The notes under the pieces: generated by a model | What the model was told of the DNA's origin: nothing | Seen by the model: the letters and a program-made list of their open reading frames with translations, nothing else | The model's database searches: none | Assembly: GCA_015063795.1 (NCBI GenBank) | Contig: SVTL01000014.1 | Coordinates: 1 to 53,198, forward strand | Source: Oscillospiraceae bacterium | Lineage (GTDB): Bacteria; Bacillota; Clostridia; Oscillospirales; CAG-272 | DNA: 53,198 nt | Direction: 5' to 3' | Shown: positions 39,129 through 48,602 of the stretch, one piece after another | Numbering within the stretch: the first letter of the stretch is position 1 | Layout: every line of letters starts with the position of its first letter | Translations under genes and position numbers: made by a program

Positions 39129-41756
39129 ATGAAAAGACTGGGTTTAAACGAACTGCGCGAGACCTATCTCCGCTTTTTTGAGAGCAAGGGACACCTGGCG
39201 GTCAAGAGCTATCCGCTGGTGCCCATGGGCGACAAATCGCTTCTTCTGATCAATGCGGGCATGGCACCTCTGAAGAAATTCTTCACCGGCGAATCCGAGC
39301 CCCCCTCCCGCCGTCTGACCGACTGCCAGAAGTGCATCCGCACCAACGACATCGAGCGCGTGGGTGTCACCGCCCGTCATGGCAGCTTCTTTGAGATGCT
39401 GGGCAACTTCTCCTTCGGCGACTATTTCAAGCCCGAAGCCATCGCCTGGGCGTGGGAGTTCCTCACGCAGGTGCTGGAGATCCCGAAGGACAAGCTCTGG
39501 GCCACCATCTATCTCGACGATGAGGAGGCCTACGGCTACTGGATCAAGGCGGGCATGGATCCGACGCACATTGTCCGTCTGGGCAAGGAGGACAACTTCT
39601 GGGAGATCGGAAGCGGTCCCTGCGGTCCCTGCTCGGAGATCTATGTTGACCGCGGCGAGGAGCGCGGCTGCGGCTCGCCCGATTGCCGTCCCGGCTGCGA
39701 CTGCGACCGTTTTCTTGAGATCTGGAATCTGGTGTTCACCCAGTTCAACAGCGACGGCGAGGGCAACTACGAGCCTCTTGCCCATCCCAACATCGACACC
39801 GGCATGGGACTGGAGCGCATCGCCTGCCTGCTGCAGGGCGTCAACAGCCTTTTTGAGGTGGATACCGTCCGCTCGATCCTCGACCGTGTGTGCGAGATCG
39901 CGGGCAAGACCTACGGCGAAAACACCAAAAACGACATTTCGATCCGCGTGATCACCGACCATATCCGCAGCACCACCTTCCTCATCAGCGACGGCGTTAT
40001 GCCCTCCAATGAGGGACGCGGCTATGTTCTCCGCCGTCTGCTCCGCCGTGCATACCGCCACGGACGTCTGCTGGGCATCGACGGCATCTTCCTCACCTCC
40101 CTGGCCGATACGGTCATCGCCAACAGCGGCAAGGCTTACCCCGAGCTGGAGGAAAAGAAGGATTACATCAAAAAGATCATCCGCATGGAGGAGGAGCGCT
40201 TTGCCGCCACCCTCGACAGCGGTCTGTCCCTGCTGGAAAAGGTGATGGAATCGGCCGCGAGCAAGGTCATTCCCGGCGAAGAGGTGTTCAAGCTCAGCGA
40301 TACCTATGGCTTCCCCTTCGATATCACCCGTGAGATCGCAGGCGAAAAGGGCTTTGCTCTGGACGAGGAGGGCTTTGTCCGCTGCATGAACGAGCAGAAG
40401 GAGAGAGCCCGTGCCGCCCGCAAGGAAATGGGCGATGCCGGCTGGACCGAGGGCGCCGATTCCTTCCTCAATGACATCAAAAAGACGGTCTTCTGCGGCT
40501 ATGAGTCGCTGTCCTGCGAATCGGAGATCCTCGCTCTCATCGATGAAAACGGTGAGTCGGTGGGCAGCGTGTCCGAGGGCAAGGTGACCGTGATCCTGGG
40601 CGAAACGCCCTTCTATGCCGAAAGCGGCGGACAGGTGGGCGACAAGGGTACGATCGGAAATAACAGCTTTGCCGTCCGCGTGGAAAACACCGTCAAGAAG
40701 GACGGCGTGTACCTGCACAAGGGCAGCGTGGTGAGCGGAAGCGTTCAGAACGGCGCCAAGGTGACCGCTTCGGTCTGCGGCGATTGCCGTTCTGCCATCA
40801 CGAGAAACCATTCCTCCGCGCATCTGCTGCAGGCGGCTCTGCGTAAGGTGCTGGGCAGCCATGTGGAGCAGGCAGGCTCGTATGTGGACGAGCGCCGTAT
40901 GCGCTTCGACTTCTCCCACTTTGCCGCGCTCACCCGTGAGGAGCTGGACAAGGCCGAAACTCTGGTCAACGAAGCGATCTTAGCCGGACTTGACGTGGAG
41001 ACGCTCGAGACCGACCGCGCTTCTGCCGAAAAGATGGGCGCGATGGCTCTGTTCGGCGAAAAGTACGGCAGCACCGTCCGTGTGGTCAAAATGGGCGATG
41101 CTTCCGTGGAGCTCTGCGGCGGCTGCCATGTGTCCAACACCGCTAAGATCGGTCTGTTCAAGATCGTGTCCGAAAGCTCGGTGGCTTCGGGCGTACGCCG
41201 CATAGAGGCGGTCACCGGTCTGAACCTGCTGGCCTTCCTCGGCGAAAAGGAAAAGCTGATCGCCGATACCGCCAAGGCGCTGAAGGCCAACAACCCCAAC
41301 GACATCGCCAACAAGGCACAGTCGCTGGAAGCCGAGCTGAAGGAGGAAAAGTCCAAACTGGAGTCTCTGACCGGCGAATTGGCCTCCCTCCGCACCGCCA
41401 GCCTGTATGACAGCGCGATCTCGCTGGAAAAGGTCAGGCTTGCGGTGATGAAGAGCGGCGATATGGACGTTGCCACTGCCCGCAAGGCCTGCGACAAGCT
41501 GAAGGATGCCCATCCCGATCTGGTAACGGTCATCGCGGTCAGTGCCGACGGCAAGCTGAATTTCGTCTGCACCTGCGGCAAGGATGCGGTGGCGTCCGGC
41601 GCGCACGCTGGCAATATTGTCAAGAAGATGGGCGAATTGACCGGCGGAAACGGCGGCGGACGTCCCGACAGCGCGGTTGCCGGCGGACGCGATGCCTCCA
41701 AGCTTGAGGCGGCTCTGGCTGAGCTGGAGGGCTTTGTCCGTTCTCTGCTGAAATAA
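39129..41756 (+). CDS. alaS: Alanyl-tRNA synthetase
   Basis: The full-length 875-residue enzyme: a class II aminoacylation domain (about 1-240, with GKxF-type GHLAVKSYPLVP and GMGLERIACLLQG), a tRNA-recognition helical domain, an editing domain with HSSAHLLQAALRKVLG and CGGCHV carrying the zinc-binding His and Cys residues, and a C-terminal DHHA1 domain (GGNGGGRPDSAVAGG). It charges tRNA-Ala; a tRNA-Ala gene is elsewhere in the window. A terminator follows at 41786-41823. It may share transcription with the TerB/DUF2791 genes because no terminator separates them. Confidence 0.97.
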   Translation: MKRLGLNELRETYLRFFESKGHLAVKSYPLVPMGDKSLLLINAGMAPLKKFFTGESEPPSRRLTDCQKCIRTNDIERVGVTARHGSFFEMLGNFSFGDYFKPEAIAWAWEFLTQVLEIPKDKLWATIYLDDEEAYGYWIKAGMDPTHIVRLGKEDNFWEIGSGPCGPCSEIYVDRGEERGCGSPDCRPGCDCDRFLEIWNLVFTQFNSDGEGNYEPLAHPNIDTGMGLERIACLLQGVNSLFEVDTVRSILDRVCEIAGKTYGENTKNDISIRVITDHIRSTTFLISDGVMPSNEGRGYVLRRLLRRAYRHGRLLGIDGIFLTSLADTVIANSGKAYPELEEKKDYIKKIIRMEEERFAATLDSGLSLLEKVMESAASKVIPGEEVFKLSDTYGFPFDITREIAGEKGFALDEEGFVRCMNEQKERARAARKEMGDAGWTEGADSFLNDIKKTVFCGYESLSCESEILALIDENGESVGSVSEGKVTVILGETPFYAESGGQVGDKGTIGNNSFAVRVENTVKKDGVYLHKGSVVSGSVQNGAKVTASVCGDCRSAITRNHSSAHLLQAALRKVLGSHVEQAGSYVDERRMRFDFSHFAALTREELDKAETLVNEAILAGLDVETLETDRASAEKMGAMALFGEKYGSTVRVVKMGDASVELCGGCHVSNTAKIGLFKIVSESSVASGVRRIEAVTGLNLLAFLGEKEKLIADTAKALKANNPNDIANKAQSLEAELKEEKSKLESLTGELASLRTASLYDSAISLEKVRLAVMKSGDMDVATARKACDKLKDAHPDLVTVIAVSADGKLNFVCTCGKDAVASGAHAGNIVKKMGELTGGNGGGRPDSAVAGGRDASKLEAALAELEGFVRSLLK

Positions 41757-41785
41757 AACGAAAATAAAAAAGAAAGCAAACGATC

Positions 41786-41823
41786 AAGGGGCTCGGGGCG
41801 TTCATGGCTCCGAACCCCCTTTC
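41786..41823 (+). terminator. Rho-independent terminator of alaS
   Basis: AAGGGGcTCGG pairs with CCGAaCCCCCTT, loop of about 12 bases, followed by TTTCGTTT. Confidence 0.75.
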
Positions 41824-41895
41824 GTTTGTCGGCAAATGTGTCATTTTGATGAGAAAAAATTGTGGAAATCGACGAAAGAAAAGAGCGGTTTTCGG

Positions 41896-41923
41896 TTGAC
41901 AAATTCGGAGAAATCCGTATAAT
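41896..41923 (+). promoter_or_regulatory. Promoter of the Gfo/Idh/MocA gene
   Basis: TTGACA (41896-41901) and TATAAT (41918-41923), both perfect, are 16 bp apart. A leader of about 90 bases precedes the ATG. Confidence 0.75.
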
Positions 41924-42021
41924 GGAAGTCAAGCAACTCCCAACAATACGCGGTAACAAGCCGCAAACAGAGTCGTACTCTCGGTCTGAGTGAGGGGAGG
42001 GGACTCAAGGAGGACAGTATT

Positions 42022-43311
42022 ATGGAAGAAAAACGCAAGATCAAAGTCGGTGTCATCGGCGTCGGGCGAGGCTCCACGTTTATGAGCCACAAAAACACGC
42101 CTGCCGCCCTGGAGCTGGTCGCTCTGTGCGACATGGATGAGGCGCGTCTGCTGGAGTGCCAGAAAAAGCGCGGCGCTCACATCCGTACCTACACCGATTA
42201 CGATGAATTTCTCAAGGACGAAGAGATGGAGGCGGTCATTCTCGCCAACACCTTCAATCTGCATGCCCCCTTTGCCATCAAGGCGCTGAAGGCAGGCAAG
42301 CACGTCATGAGCGAGACCGGCGCGATGGGAACGCTGAAGGAGGGCATCGAGCTCTGCGAAGCGGTGGAGGCCAGCGGCAAGGTGTATATGTTTGCCGAAA
42401 ACTTCGGCTTCACCAAGTGCGGTCTGGAAATGAAGAGACTGTACGATGCCGGCGAGATCGGCGAGGTCATGTATGCGGAGGCGGAGTATAACCACCCGAC
42501 CACCGGCATTGCCCCCACCGATTACCCTGTGGTCACCAACCCCCGTCACTGGCGGCTGTGGTGTCCCACCACCTATTATTGTACCCATGCGGTCGGCCCG
42601 ATGATGTATATCACCGGTCGCAAGCCCAAGAAGGTCAACGCCCGTTCGATCGTGCTCGATTACAACAAGGACAAGGAGCTTCTCAAGGACGACGGCTCGA
42701 TCATGCTCATCACCATGGACAACGGCGCGGTCTTCCGCACCATGGGCAATTCCTTCCCCGGCCACTCCTATTGGTACCGCTTCCACGGTAAGGAGGGCGC
42801 CATGGAGCTGGAGCGCGGACCCAAGGCCTTCGGTCCCGGTCATATGCGCGTTTGGCACGAGCCGCTCCACCTGAAGGACGGCCGCCAGAGCGAGACCATG
42901 TATGAGCCCCAGTGGCCCATGCCCGAGCATTCGCTGATCTACAACCGTTACGGTCACGCGGGCAGCGACTTCTGGACCAGCTATTTCTTCGGCGAAGCCA
43001 TCCGCAACGGCACCAAGCCGGTTCTGGATGTGTACGATGCCTGCGCGATGACCGCAGTGGGTATCTGCGGCTGGAAGAGCGCTCTGCAGGACGGTAAGGA
43101 AGTGGAGATCCCCGACTTCCGTGATAAGGTTGCCCGTGAGAAATTCCGCGACGACAACTTCTCGCCCTTCCCGGATCAGCCCGATTCCCGCTTTGTTTCC
43201 ACCACCATCCGCGGCTATGACTTTGAAAAGTCCATGCAGCTGGCCGAAAAGATCTACGAGGAAAACCGCGAGTATTACGACAGCTGGAAGCAGTATAAAA
43301 AAGGTCTGTAA
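42022..43311 (+). CDS. Gfo/Idh/MocA-family protein with altered EKP motif
   Basis: A 429-residue protein with an N-terminal Rossmann fold (VIGVGRGS at 11-18, ending around 120) and a C-terminal beta-sheet domain. In this family a conserved E-K-P motif supplies the catalytic Lys. Here the position reads SETG (Glu98, Thr99, Gly100), so the Lys is missing. The rest has strong charge and aromatic content (RHWRLWCPTTYYCTHAVGP, FHGKEGAMELERGP). Members without the Lys include NAD-dependent glycosidase-like or sugar-modifying enzymes; oxidation of a sugar at C3 with NAD as a bound cofactor is possible. A monocistronic unit: consensus promoter upstream, GGAGG site. Substrate unknown. Confidence 0.8.
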   Translation: MEEKRKIKVGVIGVGRGSTFMSHKNTPAALELVALCDMDEARLLECQKKRGAHIRTYTDYDEFLKDEEMEAVILANTFNLHAPFAIKALKAGKHVMSETGAMGTLKEGIELCEAVEASGKVYMFAENFGFTKCGLEMKRLYDAGEIGEVMYAEAEYNHPTTGIAPTDYPVVTNPRHWRLWCPTTYYCTHAVGPMMYITGRKPKKVNARSIVLDYNKDKELLKDDGSIMLITMDNGAVFRTMGNSFPGHSYWYRFHGKEGAMELERGPKAFGPGHMRVWHEPLHLKDGRQSETMYEPQWPMPEHSLIYNRYGHAGSDFWTSYFFGEAIRNGTKPVLDVYDACAMTAVGICGWKSALQDGKEVEIPDFRDKVAREKFRDDNFSPFPDQPDSRFVSTTIRGYDFEKSMQLAEKIYEENREYYDSWKQYKKGL

Positions 43312-43387
43312 AAAAACAACATTTTCTATGGGGCGGCTGCCGGGTGCGGCCGTCCCTGCTTGTTTTTGGCAAAATACGGCCGAAACC

Positions 43388-43416
43388 TTGACAAACGGCG
43401 AAAAAGGGTATACAAT
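43388..43416 (+). promoter_or_regulatory. Promoter of the split transketolase operon
   Basis: TTGACA (43388-43393) and TACAAT (43411-43416) are 17 bp apart, about 45 bases before the ATG. Confidence 0.75.
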
Positions 43417-43461
43417 GAATATATTATAAGGAAAAATATCTTCTTTTTTATCGGAGGCATT

Positions 43462-44298
43462 ATGTTAGACCAGAACACAAAGGCGCTTTTGAAAGAAAAA
43501 GCGGCATATATCAGATTGGATATCGTCGAGCAGGTGTTCCGTGCCAAGTCCGGTCATCCGGGCGGCTCGCTCTCCTCGGCAGACATCCTGTCCTATCTCT
43601 ATTTCAAGGAGCTGCGCGTCGATCCCAAGAATCCCGATGATCCCGAAAGAGACCGCTTCGTGCTCTCCAAGGGACACGCATCTCCTCTGCTGTACGGCGC
43701 ATTGGCCGAGAAAGGCTTCTTCCCCAAGGAGGATCTGAAGACCTTCCGTCAGACCACCAGCTATCTGCAGGGACATCCCGATAAGAAGGGCATCCCCGGT
43801 GTGGATATGACCACCGGCTCGCTGGGCATCGGCATCTCCACTGCTTGTGGTATGGCGCTGGCCGGCAAGATCTCGAACAAGGACTATCGCGTGTATGCCC
43901 TCTGCGGCGACGGCGAGATGGAAGAGGGCCAGGTCTGGGAGGCGGCTATGTTCGCTCACCACTATGAGCTGGATAACCTCTGCGTGTTCGTGGACTTCAA
44001 CGGTCTGCAGATCGACGGCAAGATCACCGATGTCATCGACCCGACTCCCATTGATGAGAAGTTCAAAGCATTCGGCTGGAACGTGATCTGCATCAACGGC
44101 AACGATCTTGATGAGATCGACGAGGCTGTCTGCGCCGCCAAGGCCTTCAAGGGCAAGCCCACCGCCATCGTGGCTTCGACCACCAAGGGCAAGGGCGTTT
44201 CCTTCATGGAAAACAACGCAGGCTGGCACGGCAAGGCACCCAACGAAGAACAGTATCAGCAGGCCGTGAGCGAGATCATCGCCGCCATGGCGAAGTGA
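43462..44298 (+). CDS. Transketolase, N-terminal subunit
   Basis: The start is ATG 43462, with GGAGG four bases upstream. The 278-residue protein is the thiamine-diphosphate-binding half of transketolase: HPGGSLSSADIL, KGHASPLLYGAL, TTGSLGIGIS and the TPP signature GDGEMEEGQVWEAAMFA. The second half is the next gene, 18 bp on. In many Clostridia transketolase is encoded by two genes whose products form the enzyme. It moves C2 units in the pentose phosphate pathway. Confidence 0.93.
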   Translation: MLDQNTKALLKEKAAYIRLDIVEQVFRAKSGHPGGSLSSADILSYLYFKELRVDPKNPDDPERDRFVLSKGHASPLLYGALAEKGFFPKEDLKTFRQTTSYLQGHPDKKGIPGVDMTTGSLGIGISTACGMALAGKISNKDYRVYALCGDGEMEEGQVWEAAMFAHHYELDNLCVFVDFNGLQIDGKITDVIDPTPIDEKFKAFGWNVICINGNDLDEIDEAVCAAKAFKGKPTAIVASTTKGKGVSFMENNAGWHGKAPNEEQYQQAVSEIIAAMAK

Positions 44299-44316
44299 GA
44301 AGGGGGATAAAAGACA

Positions 44317-45261
44317 ATGGCAGATAAGATTGCAACCAGAGAGGCATACGGCAAGGCCCTTGCCTTCTTCGGAGAAAAATATCCGGATCTTGTGGTGTTC
44401 GATGCCGACCTGTCGGGCGCAACCAAGACCGATGTGTTCAAGAAAGCCTTCCCCGACCGCCACTTCAACTGCGGCATCGCCGAGGGCAACATGGTCAGCG
44501 TGGCGGCCGGTATGGCGGCGGCGGGCAAGATCCCCTTCGTCAGCTCCTTTGCGATGTTCACGGCGGGACGCGCCTTTGAGCAGATCCGCAACGCCATCGG
44601 CTATCCTCACCTGAATGTGAAGATCGGCGCCACCCATGCCGGCATCAGCGTCGGTGAGGACGGTGCAACCCACCAGTGCAATGAGGACATCGCCACCATG
44701 CGCGTCATCCCCGGCATGACCGTCATCTGCCCCGCCGATGCGGTGGAGGCCAAGGCTGCCGTGGAAGCCGCCATCCTGCATGACGGTCCGGTGTACCTCC
44801 GCTTCGGTCGTGCGCCCGTTCCGGTGCTGTTTGACGAAAACACTTATAAATTCGAGATCGGCAAGGGCATCGTCATGGCCGACGGCAGCGACGTGACGCT
44901 GGTTGCGACCGGTCTGATGGTCGCGCTGGCTCTGGAGGCAAGAGAGCTTCTGGCCGCTGAGGGCATTTCCGCCCGCGTGATCAACATCCCCACCATCAAG
45001 CCCATCGACGGCGATCTGCTGGAGCAGGCAGCCCGCGAGACCGGCGCCATTGTTACCGCTGAGGAGCACAGCATCATCGGCGGTCTGGGCAGCGCAGTCA
45101 CCGAGGAGCTGGCTCAGCGCTTCCCCGTTCCGGTCAGACGTGTGGGCATGAACGACTGCTTCGGCCGTTCGGGCAAGGCGGATGAGCTGCTGACTTACTA
45201 CGGTCTCACCTCTTACAACATCGCCGCCAATGCCAAAAAAGCGATCGCTTCCAAGAAATAA
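44317..45261 (+). CDS. Transketolase, C-terminal subunit
   Basis: The 314-residue protein holds the pyrimidine-binding and C-terminal domains: VFDADLSGATKT, FNCGIAEGNMVSVAAGMAAAGK with the catalytic Glu for TPP, GATHQCNEDIATMRVIPGM and EEHSIIGGLGSAVTEEL. It belongs with the N-terminal subunit 18 bp upstream and is not a DXS synthase, because that protein is a single longer chain. The operon likely ends in the 124-bp gap to trxA. Confidence 0.93.
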   Translation: MADKIATREAYGKALAFFGEKYPDLVVFDADLSGATKTDVFKKAFPDRHFNCGIAEGNMVSVAAGMAAAGKIPFVSSFAMFTAGRAFEQIRNAIGYPHLNVKIGATHAGISVGEDGATHQCNEDIATMRVIPGMTVICPADAVEAKAAVEAAILHDGPVYLRFGRAPVPVLFDENTYKFEIGKGIVMADGSDVTLVATGLMVALALEARELLAAEGISARVINIPTIKPIDGDLLEQAARETGAIVTAEEHSIIGGLGSAVTEELAQRFPVPVRRVGMNDCFGRSGKADELLTYYGLTSYNIAANAKKAIASKK

Positions 45262-45385
45262 GCGTTAAAAAAACAAAGGATCCCTCATCGGTTTCCGTGT
45301 TCTTCTTTTCCTCCGTGTTTGCATAGGATGAAAAGGAGACGTGCATACTGATAGGGAAACGAACAAAAAGAAATGAGGAAATAGT

Positions 45386-45697
45386 ATGGCACTGATCACC
45401 TTCACGAAAGCAAACTTTGAGGAAGAAGCGCTGAATGCCGATCTTCCGGTCATGGTGGATTTCTGGGCACCCTGGTGCGGTCCCTGCCGTATGGTGTCTC
45501 CCATCATCGATGAGATCGCCGAGGAAACGGCGGGCATTGCCAGAGTCGGCAAGGTCAATGTGGACGAGGAGCCCGAGTTGGCTCAAACATTCGGCGTGAT
45601 GAGCATTCCCACCGTGGTTGTGCTGAAGGGCGGCCAGGTGGTGGCGAAAGCTGTCGGCGCGCGCCCGAAGCAGGCCTTCCTCGATATGCTGAAGTAA
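45386..45697 (+). CDS. trxA: Thioredoxin
   Basis: The 103-residue protein has the standard thioredoxin features: MVDFWAPWCGPCRMVSP with the WCGPC active site and VMSIPTVVVLKGG with the cis-Pro. It reduces disulfides in the cytoplasm, receiving electrons from a thioredoxin reductase that is not in the window. It could be the donor to CcdA at 7.7 kb. A strong hairpin terminator follows at 45741-45762. Confidence 0.95.
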   Translation: MALITFTKANFEEEALNADLPVMVDFWAPWCGPCRMVSPIIDEIAEETAGIARVGKVNVDEEPELAQTFGVMSIPTVVVLKGGQVVAKAVGARPKQAFLDMLK

Positions 45698-45740
45698 AAA
45701 AAGCCGCTTTCGGCGGCCAAAAAGCGGATGATAAAAAAGA

Positions 45741-45762
45741 AAGCCGGCCATGCCGGCTTTTT
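45741..45762 (+). terminator. Rho-independent terminator of trxA
   Basis: AAGCCGGC pairs with GCCGGCTT with a three- to four-base loop and is followed by TTTT. An earlier weaker hairpin (CCGCTTT / AAAGCGG) is at about 45703-45727. Confidence 0.8.
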
Positions 45763-45843
45763 CCGCCAAAAAAGAGCGAAGCCTTCGCGGGCAACGCTCC
45801 TTCGATGGTCGATTTTTCGTGACGGATCGGAAACAGTGAGGGC

Positions 45844-46173
45844 TTATTCGCTGTCCTGCTGCTCGGACGCGTAATCGGCAGCCGCCTGGTCCTCCAGCAT
45901 ACGGTCGGCCGCGGCGGAGGCAAGCTCAACCTCGTAAGCGTCGATGACCGCATTTTCCAGCATCGTGCGGAAGGAGGCGTTGATGGGATGGATGATGTCG
46001 CGGTAGGTATTGTCGGGATTCTTCCGACTGGGCATGACGATGAAGAATTTATCGCGTGCATTGATAACTTTGATGTCGTGAACCGCAAGCTGATTGTCAA
46101 ATGTCACCGATACAATGGCCTTCATGGGTCCGCCCTCGAAAATTTTTCTGACCTTGATATCTGTGATTTCCAT
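45844..46173 (-). CDS. spoVG: SpoVG family RNA-/DNA-binding regulator
   Basis: The start at 46173 (MEITDIKVRKIFEGGPMKAI) follows AAAGGA; a longer frame to 46404 is not conserved. The protein of 109 residues has the SpoVG core, including VSVTFDNQLAVHDIKVI and VMPSRKNPDNTYRDIIHPI, and an acidic C-terminal tail ending EQQDSE, longer than that of the Bacillus protein. SpoVG affects sporulation, cell division and virulence genes as an RNA/DNA-binding protein. It is divergent from murC. Two TATAAT-like hexamers lie upstream on the minus strand (near 46289 and 46313), but neither has a clear -35. Confidence 0.92.
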   Translation of the reverse strand: MEITDIKVRKIFEGGPMKAIVSVTFDNQLAVHDIKVINARDKFFIVMPSRKNPDNTYRDIIHPINASFRTMLENAVIDAYEVELASAAADRMLEDQAAADYASEQQDSE

Positions 46174-46380
46174 TCTTTTGTCTGTCCTTTCTTGGATTTT
46201 AATAAAATGCAAACAATTAAAGGGTAGAGTGGCCAAAATACACAAAAAGATGGCCGAATTTTCACACAACTTTGTGATCCTAAAGGTATTATACAAGATC
46301 ATTGTGTCAATTATACAACGCAAAAGCAAGTTTTTCATTAATATATTGTAGATTTTGTTTGTATTCGCGGAGGAGAGCGT

Positions 46381-47745
46381 ATGATCTCGGAGAGTTATTT
46401 TCATTTGCCGAAGGACGTGAAAACGATTTTTTTCATCGGCATCGGCGGCATCAGCATGTCATCGCTGGCGCGGCTGGCCCGTCACAGCGGCTATGCGGTG
46501 CTGGGAAGCGACCGCAGTGAGAGCCCGATGGTTCAGAGTCTGCGCGCGGAGGGCATCACGGTCTATCCCGAGCACAGGGCATCCAACCTCGGAGGAAGCG
46601 ATCTTGTGGTATACACCGCCGCGGTCAACGACACCAATCCCGAGCTGGCGCACGCAAAAGAGAGGGGCATCCCCTGCCTGATCCGTGCGGACTTTCTTGG
46701 GCGGCTGATCGGAAACTACCAAACCAAGATCGGCGTGTGCGGCATGCACGGCAAAAGCACCACTACCTCCATGATCTCGCACCTGTTTCTGGCGGCGGAG
46801 AAGGATCCGTCCATCATCAGCGGCGCGGAGATCAACGAGCTGCATTCGGCGTACCGTCTGGGCGGCGAGGCGTATATGATCTTCGAGGCCGACGAGTACA
46901 AGGCCGCCTTCCACTCCTTTCCCACCGATATCGCCGTCTGCCTCAATGCTGAGCTGGATCACGTGGATTTTTATCCGAATCTGGATGCGGTGGTGGAGGC
47001 CTTCCGCGTGTATCTGCACCGTGCGCCCTGCGCGGTGGTGAACAAGGCCGATGATGAGGTGATGATGGCCTGCGAGGGGTATGAAGGACGGCTGATCACC
47101 TTTTCGATGGCAGGCGAGGCCGATGTGCAGGCGAAGAACATCCGCATGACCTGCGACCGCTCGCTGTATGAGCTCTGGATCGGCGGAGAAAAGATAACCG
47201 ATGTGGTCCTTTCCGCGCCCGGACCGCATAACGTTGCCGATTCGCTGGCGGCTTTGGCGGCGGCCTATGCCGCAGGGCTGGACGTGAAGGAAGCGGCCCT
47301 GGCCATGACCTCCTTCGGCGGCACCAAGCGGCGCGGCGAATACAAGGGGACGACTTCAGAGGGCGTGCTGGTCTACGACGACTATGCTCACCATCCCTCC
47401 GAGATCCGCGCCTCGCTGGCCGGCTTCAAGGCCATGGGGCACAAGGTCATCTGCCTCTATCAGCCCCACACCTATTCGCGCACCATCGGGCTTTTTGAGG
47501 AGTTTGTCAAGGCCTTTGACGATGCGGATGAGGTGGTCTTTGCCGAGATCTTTGCCGCTCGCGAGCAGAACACCACGGGCATTTCGTCTGCCGATCTGGC
47601 GGCCCACATTGAGGGGGCGCGCTTCTACCCCACCTTTGAGCAGATCGCGGCGGACGTGAAGAAAAACGCCGAGGCAGGCGACATCGTGATCACCATGGGA
47701 GCCGGCGATGTGTACAAGATCGGCGATATGCTGCTTGGGAAATAA
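46381..47745 (+). CDS. murC: UDP-N-acetylmuramate-L-alanine ligase
   Basis: The 454-residue Mur ligase has the N-terminal Rossmann domain (GIGGISMSSLARLARHSGYAV), the ATP-binding GMHGKSTTTSM, the Mg2+/substrate region EADEYKAAFH and the C-terminal domain with YDDYAHHPSEI. MurC adds L-alanine to UDP-MurNAc, the first step of the peptide side chain. The neighbouring D-amino-acid transaminase gene supplies D-amino acids for the same wall. Its terminator shares an arm with the end of rlmA. Confidence 0.96.
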   Translation: MISESYFHLPKDVKTIFFIGIGGISMSSLARLARHSGYAVLGSDRSESPMVQSLRAEGITVYPEHRASNLGGSDLVVYTAAVNDTNPELAHAKERGIPCLIRADFLGRLIGNYQTKIGVCGMHGKSTTTSMISHLFLAAEKDPSIISGAEINELHSAYRLGGEAYMIFEADEYKAAFHSFPTDIAVCLNAELDHVDFYPNLDAVVEAFRVYLHRAPCAVVNKADDEVMMACEGYEGRLITFSMAGEADVQAKNIRMTCDRSLYELWIGGEKITDVVLSAPGPHNVADSLAALAAAYAAGLDVKEAALAMTSFGGTKRRGEYKGTTSEGVLVYDDYAHHPSEIRASLAGFKAMGHKVICLYQPHTYSRTIGLFEEFVKAFDDADEVVFAEIFAAREQNTTGISSADLAAHIEGARFYPTFEQIAADVKKNAEAGDIVITMGAGDVYKIGDMLLGK

Positions 47746-47753
47746 ATCGAATC

Positions 47754-47789
47754 AAAAAAAGAACTGCTGTTTTTTTACGGCAGTTCTTT
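47754..47789. terminator. Bidirectional terminator between murC and rlmA
   Basis: AAAGAACTGC (47758-47767) pairs with GCAGTTCTTT (47780-47789). On the minus strand it is followed by a T-run. The right arm is part of the last codons of rlmA (Lys-Glu-Leu), so the terminator overlaps coding sequence. Confidence 0.75.
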
Positions 47790-48602
47790 CTTATACACAC
47801 AGATCAAAAATTCGATCTCGGTTTCGAGCGTTGTCATCGCGGCGATCCTGTCGGCGGCTTCGCGCGAGCTCTTTCGGCTGTAGGGCGTCATCTCGTAAAG
47901 CCCCTTGATCTGTTCGCGGTCGGTGACGGTGATCACGTCATGCACCTCACGGCATTCAACCAAGCGGAAGGCGGGGTATTCCTTCGCCTCGCCGCTGTTG
48001 GGGTAGGGCGTTTCGTACAGCGCCTCCTTCATCTGCCACAGATGCTTTTTGCCGGGAATGACGCTGATCATGAGCCCGTCGTCCTTGAGAACGCGGAAGA
48101 TCTCCTCGTGCGCGATGGGGGTGAAGATGTTGGTCACCACGTCCGCGCATCCGTCGGGGAGAGGCATATGGAAGCTGCCGGCCACGATGTAGAGCGACTT
48201 GTGATCGATCTTGGACGCGATGCGGACGGCCTCCTTGGACAGGTCAAGCCCCAGCACCTTCTCACAGCAGTCGGCAAAGGCAGAGGTGTAATAGCCCTCG
48301 CCGCAGCCGCAGTCGATGAGCAGGGAGGAGCCGCGGACCATGTCGGTCAAAGCGTGCTTCAGCGCGCGGTAGTGGTCGCCGCTGTGGAAGAGACGGCGTG
48401 CGCGGACCATCTCCTTGTCGTCACCGGGGTGAAGCGAGTGCATCTTGCCCGACGGGAGCAGATGAACATACCCCTCCTTGGCGGGATCGAAGGCATGTCC
48501 GTTTTCACAGCGGAAGCAGATCCTGCCCAAAGAGGATTCCTGCCCGATCAGGGGGAGGGCGCAGATCGGACAGGAAAGAAAATCAATATCACTTGGTCTC
48601 AT
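47775..48602 (-). CDS. rlmA: 23S rRNA guanine-N1 methyltransferase, RlmA type
   Basis: The 275-residue protein begins with a four-Cys zinc site (CPICALPL, CFRCENGH), followed by FDPAKEGYVHLL, then the SAM-binding motif LLIDCGCGEGYY and VVTNIFTPIAHEEIFRVLK. This is the RlmA(I/II) pattern, methylating G745 or G748 in hairpin 35 of 23S rRNA. Which of the two cannot be told without alignment. The dat gene overlaps its start by 14 bp. Confidence 0.9.
   Translation of the reverse strand: MRPSDIDFLSCPICALPLIGQESSLGRICFRCENGHAFDPAKEGYVHLLPSGKMHSLHPGDDKEMVRARRLFHSGDHYRALKHALTDMVRGSSLLIDCGCGEGYYTSAFADCCEKVLGLDLSKEAVRIASKIDHKSLYIVAGSFHMPLPDGCADVVTNIFTPIAHEEIFRVLKDDGLMISVIPGKKHLWQMKEALYETPYPNSGEAKEYPAFRLVECREVHDVITVTDREQIKGLYEMTPYSRKSSREAADRIAAMTTLETEIEFLICVYKKELP

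Noticed and set aside
39144-40919. Long minus-strand frame opposite alaS
   Set aside because: Antisense shadow of a complete, conserved synthetase gene.
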